Of a DNA stretch of 11,405 nucleotides, positions 1 to 4,907 are shown one piece after another. The first letter of the stretch is position 1. Each line of letters starts with the position of its first letter. A program made the position numbers and the translations under genes. The notes under the pieces are model-generated. The model had not been told where the DNA came from. It searched no databases and was given only the letters and a program-made list of their open reading frames with translations. The stretch covers positions 1 to 11,405 of the forward strand of contig QMZP01000010.1 of assembly GCA_003663225.1 (NCBI GenBank). Direction: 5' to 3'. This DNA comes from Candidatus Aenigmatarchaeota archaeon (GTDB lineage Archaea; Aenigmatarchaeota; Aenigmatarchaeia; QMZP01).

Positions 1-15
1 ATATACACACGAGGC

Positions 16-74
16 GACGGTATCAGGCGGGCCTTGAATTCTGCCCCGTATGCCCCATGGCCCGCCGCGCCGTC
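16..74. repeat. GC-rich two-part inverted repeat, possible structured RNA or terminator
   Basis: Bases 26-33 (GGCGGGCC) are perfectly complementary to 59-66, and bases 16-20 (GACGG) to 70-74. Together they make a long hairpin with an asymmetric internal loop (21-25 against 67-69) and an apical loop of about 25 bases. It lies upstream of the hemerythrin promoter and is much richer in GC than its surroundings. It could be the 3' part of a non-coding RNA entering from the left, a terminator-like element, or a chance structure. I see no T-tract after it, no tRNA T-arm and no recognisable K-turn. Confidence 0.4.
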
Positions 75-83
75 CATGCTAAC

Positions 84-90
84 AAATTTA
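84..90 (+). promoter_or_regulatory. Putative TATA box of the hemerythrin gene
   Basis: AAATTTA is centred about 28 bases before the ATG at 115, the spacing expected if transcription starts at or next to that codon. This supports ATG 115 over the upstream TTG 34 or ATG 76. Confidence 0.4.
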
Positions 91-114
91 ACCCCGGCCG
101 ACAAAGGGGATGTG

Positions 115-675
115 ATGGGAATGTTAATAGAATATCCGATGCAGGAACTGAGGAAGTTCCACAAGATGGCGCAGAAGAAAATAGACAAGCTGGAGAAGGG
201 GATAAACGACCTTGAGAAGACAAAGGACATCGGGGGATTTGAGGAAACCTTTATTGAGTTCTTTGACTTCGTCGAGAACGACCTGCCCGTTCACATAGAG
301 GACGAGGAGCATGCGCTCTTTCCCATGTTGAGAATATGCCTGCCAGATGAGAACCCGGACAACACCGATGCGATATCAGCCATGCTGAATGACCACAAGG
401 ACGTCATCGCGGCAGCCGAGGTCATACGGCTCATGAAGAGGCTCATCGGTGGGGAGGAGAAGAATGACAAGGAATACGTGGACGAGATAATAGCAAGGGC
501 AAGGTCAATAATAGACGTCATGAATGACCACTTCCTGAAGGAGGAAGAGGTCATATACAAACTGGCTGAGGACAAGCTGACCAACGAGCAGATGGACGAA
601 CTATCCAAAAAGATGGAGGCTATAAGGGAATGCCGCAGGAAGAACGGAGATTCCGTGAAATCATGCAAGCCCTGA
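115..675 (+). CDS. Hemerythrin HHE cation-binding domain protein
   Basis: This 186-residue, all-helical soluble protein is predicted to bind a non-haem di-iron centre that can carry or sense O2 or NO, or take part in iron or redox stress handling. With ATG 115 as residue 1, the hemerythrin ligand pattern is visible: H16, H60-x3-E64, H94 and H139-x3-E143, in a charged helical sequence of the usual HHE-family size. The C-terminus carries two cysteines (C173, C184). The open frame extends left to a TTG at 34, but that part overlaps a GC-rich inverted repeat and the promoter. A TATA-like box 27-28 bases upstream and a G-rich stretch (106-109) both favour ATG 115, with ATG 121 as an alternative. 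It appears monocistronic, followed by a T6 tract and then RNase P RNA. The domain call is strong; the physiological role is not visible. Confidence 0.88.
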   Translation: MGMLIEYPMQELRKFHKMAQKKIDKLEKGINDLEKTKDIGGFEETFIEFFDFVENDLPVHIEDEEHALFPMLRICLPDENPDNTDAISAMLNDHKDVIAAAEVIRLMKRLIGGEEKNDKEYVDEIIARARSIIDVMNDHFLKEEEVIYKLAEDKLTNEQMDELSKKMEAIRECRRKNGDSVKSCKP

Positions 676-684
676 GCGTGCCAC

Positions 685-690
685 TTTTTT
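685..690 (+). terminator. T-rich archaeal terminator after the hemerythrin gene
   Basis: A run of six T lies ten bases after the stop codon and before the next promoter. Archaeal RNA polymerase terminates at such T-tracts without needing a hairpin. Confidence 0.45.
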
Positions 691-698
691 GCAATGCC

Positions 699-706
699 TT
701 TATAAA
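699..706 (+). promoter_or_regulatory. TATA box of RNase P RNA
   Basis: TTTATAAA is centred about 25-26 bases before base 728, which is where the P1 helix of the RNA begins. This is a near-ideal archaeal TATA element and gives the RNA its own promoter. Confidence 0.7.
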
Positions 707-727
707 CCGCTGATACACTCTATATTC

Positions 728-1094
728 GGTGAGCTGTGCAGATGGCTTCCCGGAGGGGTTATACCTAACGGGAGGAAGTTCCCCACACCAAGAGGGCCGG
801 TGGCCTGACCCACAGGTTCATGCCGCCTCCTTCGAACGCACTGGCACAAGCCAGGCGCTGAGAAGCGCGCAGCGGTAACAGAAACGCAACAGCCTGCCGG
901 AGCGCAGAGGCTGAAGGTATCCGGTGACGGAGAGAATACGCCGAGCTGAGATGGCAGCCTGGATGAAACGGGCCGTTGATGCGGGGTGCAAGTGTAAGGG
1001 TACTCCCCGAAGCACGCACAAGACAAATGCCATCGGGCGCTTCAGCCCTTGCGGGTTGGCGCCTGCACAGAATGGGGGCTATGCACAGGACACC
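728..1094 (+). ncRNA. rnpB: RNase P RNA, archaeal type A
   Basis: This is the catalytic RNA of ribonuclease P, which removes tRNA 5' leaders together with archaeal protein subunits. Ends are set by P1: 734-740 pairs with 1082-1088 and, beyond a 2x2 internal loop, 728-731 pairs with 1091-1094. P2 is 741-746/1029-1034 and P3 748-752/769-773. P4 joins the conserved 5' block (GAGGAAGTTCCCC, 772-784) with the 3' block (ACAGAATGGGGGCT, 1067-1080): 777-778 and 780-784 pair with 1074-1080 and leave T779 as the universal bulged uridine. Two adjacent hairpins (841-854; 855-868 with a GAGA tetraloop), the conserved GGTAACAGAAAC block near 874-885 and a P12 stem (890-895/908-913) also fit. Length is about 367 bases, normal for type A. 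Open frames crossing it on both strands are not genes. Confidence 0.95.
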
Positions 1095-1104
1095 ATTTTT
1101 ATTT
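1094..1104 (+). terminator. T-rich end of RNase P RNA
   Basis: A T5 run followed by A and T3 begins right after the last P1 base. It probably terminates or processes the RNA, although read-through into sec61-beta is possible because no clear separate TATA box fits that gene. Confidence 0.5.
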
Positions 1105-1109
1105 ACCAA

Positions 1110-1124
1110 AGGAGAATAATGTAA
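1110..1124 (+). promoter_or_regulatory. Shine-Dalgarno followed by an ATG-TAA start-stop ahead of sec61-beta
   Basis: AGGAG (1110-1114) is a good ribosome-binding site. An ATG (1119-1121) follows at an ordinary spacing of 4 bases and is immediately followed by TAA (1122-1124). The real sec61-beta ATG starts two bases after that stop. Ribosomes could engage the minimal start-stop and then re-initiate, or the site may simply serve ATG 1126 with an 11-base spacing. Confidence 0.4.
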
Positions 1125-1125
1125 C

Positions 1126-1290
1126 ATGTCAAAGAAAGATAAGATCCAGATGCCGCAGAGCACTGCGGGTCTGATACGGTACTTCGAGACCGAGAAGGAG
1201 GCAATCCACCTCAAACCGGAGCACATAGTCATATTCTGTGCTCTTGTCATAGTGGTAGAACTACTCCTTCGGTTCAGGGTCTTCGGATGA
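1126..1290 (+). CDS. Preprotein translocase subunit Sec61-beta (SecG homologue)
   Basis: This 54-residue tail-anchored subunit of the archaeal SecYE-beta channel carries the family signature: a short basic N-terminus, then M9-P-Q-S-T-A-G-L-I-R-Y-F, an acidic stretch, and a K-P-E-H motif (30-33) just before one hydrophobic helix at about 34-50. Archaeal homologues are of similar length, so the gene is complete. The N-terminus lies in the cytosol and the helix anchors it next to SecY. A Shine-Dalgarno stands upstream, interrupted by an ATG-TAA start-stop. The gene follows RNase P RNA by about 30 bases and has no convincing TATA box of its own, so co-transcription with rnpB is possible. It is too short for routine ORF calling and easily missed. 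Confidence 0.93.
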   Translation: MSKKDKIQMPQSTAGLIRYFETEKEAIHLKPEHIVIFCALVIVVELLLRFRVFG

Positions 1291-1297
1291 TTTATTA
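1290..1297 (+). promoter_or_regulatory. TATA box for a leaderless TIM-barrel mRNA
   Basis: ATTTATTA is centred 27-28 bases before the ATG at 1321 and begins at the last base of the sec61-beta stop codon. The transcript should start at or beside the start codon. Confidence 0.6.
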
Positions 1298-1320
1298 ACC
1301 CGCGACCTGACTTATTCTAT

Positions 1321-2133
1321 ATGGATATGCCGCATTTTGGTTACAACTTCGACCCTTTCGAGAAGCCCCTGCCAGAGATACGCAAGGCCAAGAAGCTCGG
1401 TGCCGACTATATCGAGATATACGTCTCGCCGCCACCGATAGCCTCTGACTTCAGCAAGAACGCGCTGAAGATAAGGAAGGCGCTGGAAAAGAGCGGCATA
1501 TACGCCACCCTTCATATGGCATATTGGGCTGACCTGGGGACTGAGATAGAGCATGTCAGAAAGGCGTGGATAGAGGAAGCCAAGCGCTCGGCGACGCTGG
1601 CAGGGGATATGGGCGCGCGTAAGATGGTAGCCCACGCCAGAGTGCAGGGCATGTCGATGCTATTCCCTAAGAGCAGGAAAGAGGTCATGAAGAATTTCGT
1701 GGAAAGCTTCAGCGAAATAGCGGAGCATGCCCATAGGCATGGCGTGAGGCTGGTAATAGAGAACGAGCCCTTCGCAGAGAAAAGAATGCTGGTCAAGGAC
1801 TTCGTATACCTGGCGAAGAGGGTGAAGAAGGCAGGCATAACCCTTGACACGGGGCACGCCTATATAGGGAACGGGAACGACACGGTAAAGGATTTCATAC
1901 GCAGGGTCGGCGGGCGCATAGAGCACTGCCACTTCAGCGACAACCATGGCACCGATGACGAACATCTGCCGATAGGCATGGGAGACCTGAATTATGACAT
2001 GATAGTCAGCGAACTGAAGCGCATAAGGTACAAGCGCACCATAACCCTGGAAATCTTCCAGGGCGGCGACAAGGGCTTCACTTCATCACTGAAGAAGCTC
2101 AAGGGTTTGTGGCAATCAGAAAGACGCGGTTAG
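1321..2133 (+). CDS. TIM-barrel protein, endonuclease IV / xylose isomerase-like superfamily
   Basis: This 270-residue cytosolic protein has the AP-endonuclease family 2 (xylose isomerase-like TIM barrel) pattern. Candidate metal or catalytic residues sit at the ends of barrel strands: H65, E147 in V-I-E-N-E-P, D176 and H179 in L-D-T-G-H-A, H202/H204 in H-C-H-F-S-D, H215 in E-H-L-P-I-G, and E244 in T-L-E-I-F. The D-x-x-H-x-P-x-G-x-G-D-L arrangement (212-222) is typical of sugar isomerases and epimerases as well as Nfo-like proteins. It lacks the full set of metal ligands of true endonuclease IV, so substrate (AP-site DNA or a sugar or sugar phosphate) cannot be assigned. The start is supported by a TATA box 27-28 bases upstream. 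Its 3' end overlaps the convergent membrane-protein gene by 18 bases. Confidence 0.82.
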   Translation: MDMPHFGYNFDPFEKPLPEIRKAKKLGADYIEIYVSPPPIASDFSKNALKIRKALEKSGIYATLHMAYWADLGTEIEHVRKAWIEEAKRSATLAGDMGARKMVAHARVQGMSMLFPKSRKEVMKNFVESFSEIAEHAHRHGVRLVIENEPFAEKRMLVKDFVYLAKRVKKAGITLDTGHAYIGNGNDTVKDFIRRVGGRIEHCHFSDNHGTDDEHLPIGMGDLNYDMIVSELKRIRYKRTITLEIFQGGDKGFTSSLKKLKGLWQSERRG

Positions 2134-2517
2134 CGCTGTCGAAGCGGTCACTGCTGCAAGTGCGACCATAAACAACACGGCTATCAGGTACAGCAACGCC
2201 TTCTTCCAGTCATATCCTGCTGCATGGGATATCAGCGACAGCCCCAGATACAAAAGCACGAGGTAAGGGACGAAAAGCATGGGGCTATAATCGATGCTGT
2301 ATGAGGCGTCGAGTATGAATAGGTTGGGATTCACCAGAGGGTTCTGGAACTCTATATGGACATCCCCACATTGCGGCGGGGCGGTCTCGCCTATGGCGAC
2401 GGGCTGTATGTAGGCGTTGCACAGCTTCACGTTCGCAGGCAAACCGAACATGAATATAAGCACTATGAATACGGCGACCTTTGAAACCTGCGGCTTCAGG
2501 AACCTTTTCCAGTCCAC
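2116..2517 (-). CDS. Small membrane protein with three predicted helices, unknown function
   Basis: This 133-residue hydrophobic protein has predicted membrane segments at about 11-28, 81-98 and 106-125. The basic N-terminus (M-D-W-K-R-F-L-K-P) looks like a cytosolic head, followed by helix 1 and an extracytosolic loop (30-80) with two cysteines (C33, C50) that could form a disulphide. Proteins beginning with a similar D-W-K-R/K-F-L-K-P stretch occur as hypotheticals in DPANN-type archaea; I assign no function. The start is a GTG at 2517 read on the minus strand, with a TATA-like box 26-27 bases upstream, so the message is probably leaderless. It is convergent with the TIM-barrel gene (18-base 3' overlap) and divergent from endonuclease IV. 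Helical periodicity, promoter spacing and a clean start make it a real gene rather than a shadow. Confidence 0.75.
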   Translation of the reverse strand: MDWKRFLKPQVSKVAVFIVLIFMFGLPANVKLCNAYIQPVAIGETAPPQCGDVHIEFQNPLVNPNLFILDASYSIDYSPMLFVPYLVLLYLGLSLISHAAGYDWKKALLYLIAVLFMVALAAVTASTALTASF

Positions 2518-2539
2518 CTTTAGATTTGGTCCTGTATGC

Positions 2540-2547
2540 TCTTAAAT
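2540..2547 (-). promoter_or_regulatory. TATA box for the minus-strand membrane protein gene
   Basis: Read on the minus strand this is ATTTAAGA, centred 26-27 bases before the GTG at 2517. It fits a leaderless transcript. Confidence 0.5.
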
Positions 2548-2575
2548 CGGCCTGTTTCCTTTCGGTTCATGCAAA

Positions 2576-2583
2576 CAATATTA
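2576..2583 (+). promoter_or_regulatory. TATA box of the endonuclease IV gene
   Basis: CAATATTA is centred about 26 bases before ATG 2606, which supports that start over the TTG two codons upstream. It forms a divergent promoter pair with the box at 2540-2547. Confidence 0.45.
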
Positions 2584-2605
2584 GTGAGGAAGCCAAATCT
2601 TGCTT

Positions 2606-3421
2606 ATGGTGAAGGCAAAGATAAGGCTCGGGCCGGCGGGGTCAGGCGGTTACTCGTCCGGTACGCTTGACGGCGTGTCCAAGCTCCCTGAGCTTGGGCT
2701 TAATGCGCTTGAAGTGGAGTTCGTGAGAGGGGTCGCCATGGGCAACGACCTCGCCAAGAAGGTTGGCGAGGAAGCCAAGAAGCAGGACGTGATGTTGAGC
2801 GTCCATGCCCCGTATTACATAAACCTGGCCTCAAAGGAGCCCGAGAAGATAGAGCAGAGCAAGAAGCGAATACTGGACTCATGCGAGCGCATGCACTATA
2901 TGGGCGGCGGGCCTGTAGTATTCCATCCTTCATATTTTGGCGGCATGGACAAGAACCATGTCTTTGAAATAACCAAGGAAGCCATTAACGACATGCTGGC
3001 TGCCATAAAGGAGAAAAAATGGAACTGCCAGCTGGCACCCGAGACCACTGGCAAGCATTCCGCCCTAGGCAGCCTCGAGGAGACCATAATGCTGTCCAAC
3101 GAGACGGGTTGCTCCATGTGCATAGACTTTGCCCATCTGTTCGCGCGCAACAGCGGGCAGCTGGACTACGGAAAGGTGCTTGACAAGGTCGAGCCGCTGG
3201 GACTCAAGCACCTGCACACCCACTTCTCAGGCATCAACTACACGGAGAAAGGTGAGCGCAACCACATAACGATTGCGCACGGCAGCCCAAGGTTCAAGCC
3301 CCTCGCAGAGGAGATACTGGGACGCGGGCTCGACATAACCATAATAAGCGAATCCCCTGTTACATGGCAGGATTCCATGAAGATGCGCAAGGTCTTTGAG
3401 GACCTTGGATACAAATTCTGA
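2606..3421 (+). CDS. nfo: Deoxyribonuclease IV (endonuclease IV-type AP endonuclease)
   Basis: This is predicted to cut the backbone 5' to abasic sites in base-excision repair, using a trinuclear zinc centre in a TIM barrel. Numbered from ATG 2606 (271 residues), most ligands of the Nfo family are recognisable: H67 (S-V-H-A-P-Y), H107 (V-F-H-P-S), E146 (A-P-E-T-T-G-K), D174 and H177 (I-D-F-A-H), H206 (H-T-H-F-S), H220 (E-R-N-H) and E249 (I-S-E-S-P). The D-R-H ligand pair of the bacterial enzyme appears here as E-R-N-H, a form I associate with archaeal members. Length is typical. A TTG at 2600 would add two residues, with GAGGA (2586-2590) nine bases before it, but the TATA spacing favours ATG 2606. 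It stands alone, divergent from the membrane protein gene. Confidence 0.88.
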   Translation: MVKAKIRLGPAGSGGYSSGTLDGVSKLPELGLNALEVEFVRGVAMGNDLAKKVGEEAKKQDVMLSVHAPYYINLASKEPEKIEQSKKRILDSCERMHYMGGGPVVFHPSYFGGMDKNHVFEITKEAINDMLAAIKEKKWNCQLAPETTGKHSALGSLEETIMLSNETGCSMCIDFAHLFARNSGQLDYGKVLDKVEPLGLKHLHTHFSGINYTEKGERNHITIAHGSPRFKPLAEEILGRGLDITIISESPVTWQDSMKMRKVFEDLGYKF

Positions 3422-3452
3422 TTTCGCCAATCGACTGAAGCCTGGGAAAGGC

Positions 3453-3460
3453 TTATAAAA
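3453..3460 (+). promoter_or_regulatory. TATA box of the 2-oxoacid oxidoreductase operon
   Basis: TTATAAAA is centred about 30 bases before the GTG at 3487. It predicts a very short 5' leader and is the only good promoter ahead of the four-gene run. Confidence 0.6.
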
Positions 3461-3486
3461 GTAATCATTGTTAATGTTGGTTTAAG

Positions 3487-4026
3487 GTGAATGATATCAT
3501 AGAGATACGTTTCCACGGAAGGGGAGGCCAGGGGGCCGTCACGTCAGCCGAGATACTGGCCAAGGCAGCAGGGCTTGACAACAAGTTCTCGCAGGCGTTC
3601 CCCAACTTCGGTCCTGAGAGGCGGGGGGCCCCTGTCAAGGCATACTGCAGGATAGACGACCAGCCAATCACGAACAGGTCGCATGTGTACAGGCCCGACT
3701 ATGTCGTGGTGATGGACCCCACGCTTGCGGAGCTCCCCGAGGTCTCGGATGGCCTGAAGGAAGGCAGCAAAGTCCTGATAAACAGCGACGGTCCAATTGA
3801 TGTGAAGGGGAAATCGGTGGAATACGACGCCACCGGCCTTGCCATCAGGCTGCTCGGCAAGAACATAGTCAACACTGCCATGCTTGGCGCCCTTTCCAAA
3901 ATGACGGGTCTCGTATCCATAGGCTCGCTGAAGAAGGCGGTCAGTGACAGGTTCCCCGGCAAGGTCGGCGAGATGAACCAGAAGCTGGTGGAAGAGGCCT
4001 ACAACCAATATGGTGATGCTGAATGA
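3487..4026 (+). CDS. porC: Pyruvate/2-oxoacid:ferredoxin oxidoreductase, gamma subunit
   Basis: This 179-residue subunit belongs to the heterotetrameric oxidoreductase that turns pyruvate or a related 2-oxoacid plus CoA into acyl-CoA, CO2 and reduced ferredoxin. Family marks are H10-G-R-G-G-Q-G (10-16) and F-G-P-E-R-R-G (41-47), the latter followed by a P-V-K-A strand, with normal gamma-subunit length. The start is GTG: in the same frame a TAA at 3472 closes off anything upstream, and the TATA box fits. The 3' end shares an ATGA with the delta-subunit gene, indicating translational coupling. Gene order gamma-delta-alpha matches archaeal por/vor loci. Substrate (pyruvate, 2-ketoisovalerate or another) cannot be told from this subunit. 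Confidence 0.93.
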
Positions 4027-4322
4027 AGGGGAAAGAAAAGCCGCATACGGGAATGAACGTGAATGAGGGAGCAGTCATAAAGGAGCCAGGCTCTGCGAAG
4101 GAGAATAAGACAGGCACGTGGAGGACTTTCCGGCCCGTGATAAGCGATAAGTGCGCCGGCTGCGGCATATGCACATGGTACTGCCCTGAGAACTGCATAA
4201 AGATAGTTGAGAAGGACGGGAAGAAGAGGGCGGTCATAGATTACGATTACTGCAAGGGATGCCTCATCTGCGTGAACGAGTGCCCTACCAAGGCAGCGAC
4301 AGCCAAGAAAGAAGGCGAATAG
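4023..4322 (+). CDS. porD: 2-oxoacid:ferredoxin oxidoreductase, delta subunit (2x[4Fe-4S] ferredoxin)
   Basis: This 99-residue electron-transfer subunit binds two [4Fe-4S] clusters. Cluster motifs are C44-x2-C47-x2-C50-x3-C54-P and C77-x2-C80-x2-C83-x3-C87-P, arranged as in bacterial-type dicluster ferredoxins, with an extra cysteine at 58. It should pass electrons from the thiamine-diphosphate site to free ferredoxin. Residues 1-40 form a polar, low-complexity N-terminal extension ending in a T-W-R-T-F-R-P segment, which is common in PorD proteins ahead of the first cluster. The ATG overlaps the porC stop codon (ATGA), and the stop is one base from the next start, so it is firmly inside the operon. 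Confidence 0.94.
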   Translation: MKGKEKPHTGMNVNEGAVIKEPGSAKENKTGTWRTFRPVISDKCAGCGICTWYCPENCIKIVEKDGKKRAVIDYDYCKGCLICVNECPTKAATAKKEGE

Positions 4323-4323
4323 C

Positions 4324-4902
4324 ATGGAGGTCGAGGTAAAGGCCAGGATAAGCGACCCGTTCGCTGTCAGGGAGAAGCTGGAATCCATGGGCTCAGTGTT
4401 CGGTGATACGGTCGAGCACAAGGATTCATACTTCAAGCCGAAAGGGTTTGACTCCAGGCCGGAAGGCCCGGGTGACTTCATACTAAGGATACGCAGCAAG
4501 AAATCCCATGGTGCCAAAAATCCCGCTTCACACTGGCTCACCTACAAGGCACTCACAGAGATGCTGGGCGTATGGGTGGAACACGAGACGCCTATAGGAA
4601 ACCCGGAAGAGGCAATGAATATACTGGAAGGCTCGAACTTCGTCCACATATGCACACTCAACAAGAAGCGCACCATGGGAAGCTGTGGTGACTTTGAGGT
4701 CCACATCGACGACGTGGAGGAGCTCGGGAAGTTCATAGAAGTCGCCCATGACATAGACGACGATGGCGAGAAGGAAGCCACCCAGGCAAGGATACTGGAG
4801 TTCCTCAGAAAGCTCGGTATAGACGACAAGGACATAGAGAGGCGCGGTTACGGGGAGCTCATGGGAGAGAAGTTGGGACATAAATATCATAAGATGAGAT
4901 AA
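4324..4902 (+). CDS. CYTH-domain protein (class IV adenylate cyclase / thiamine-triphosphatase-like)
   Basis: This 192-residue protein of the triphosphate tunnel metalloenzyme superfamily opens with the hallmark E-x-E-x-K (E2, E4, K6). Further charged tunnel residues are at expected places: D34, R55 and R57 (I-L-R-I-R), K75 (L-T-Y-K), E86/E88, K114-K115-R116, E125, D129 and E139 (F-I-E-V). Members bind a triphosphate and a divalent metal; known activities include cAMP synthesis, thiamine triphosphate hydrolysis and inorganic triphosphate hydrolysis. Sequence alone does not separate these, and the bacterial CyaB name is only a family label. It starts one base after porD and ends five bases before porA, so it is co-expressed with the oxidoreductase. 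A link to thiamine phosphates is attractive but inferred. Confidence 0.88.
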   Translation: MEVEVKARISDPFAVREKLESMGSVFGDTVEHKDSYFKPKGFDSRPEGPGDFILRIRSKKSHGAKNPASHWLTYKALTEMLGVWVEHETPIGNPEEAMNILEGSNFVHICTLNKKRTMGSCGDFEVHIDDVEELGKFIEVAHDIDDDGEKEATQARILEFLRKLGIDDKDIERRGYGELMGEKLGHKYHKMR

Positions 4903-4907
4903 TAATC

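Noticed and set aside
16..84. tRNA or H/ACA guide RNA at the left edge
   Set aside because: No T-arm consensus, no cloverleaf and no K-turn were found; only the hairpin and an ACA at a suggestive distance, which is not enough.
34..114. Extended hemerythrin N-terminus from TTG 34
   Set aside because: The extra 27 residues cover a GC-rich inverted repeat and the likely TATA box, and hemerythrin domains do not need them; ATG 115 fits better.
924..1124. Plus-strand open frame inside the RNase P RNA
   Set aside because: It falls within the conserved RNA and its stop is the TAA of the start-stop before sec61-beta; an accidental frame.
765..1250. Long minus-strand open frame across the RNase P region
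   Set aside because: It lies over RNase P RNA and sec61-beta, whose conserved helices and protein signature explain the sequence; its translation shows no domain-like pattern.
2600..2605. TTG start for endonuclease IV, two codons upstream
   Set aside because: ATG 2606 has correct TATA spacing and gives a usual N-terminus. GAGGA at 2586-2590 suits the TTG, so a small doubt remains.
4324..4902. Naming the CYTH gene as adenylate cyclase (cyaB)
   Set aside because: The tunnel residues are shared by cyclases, thiamine triphosphatases and inorganic triphosphatases, so the activity cannot be chosen from sequence.
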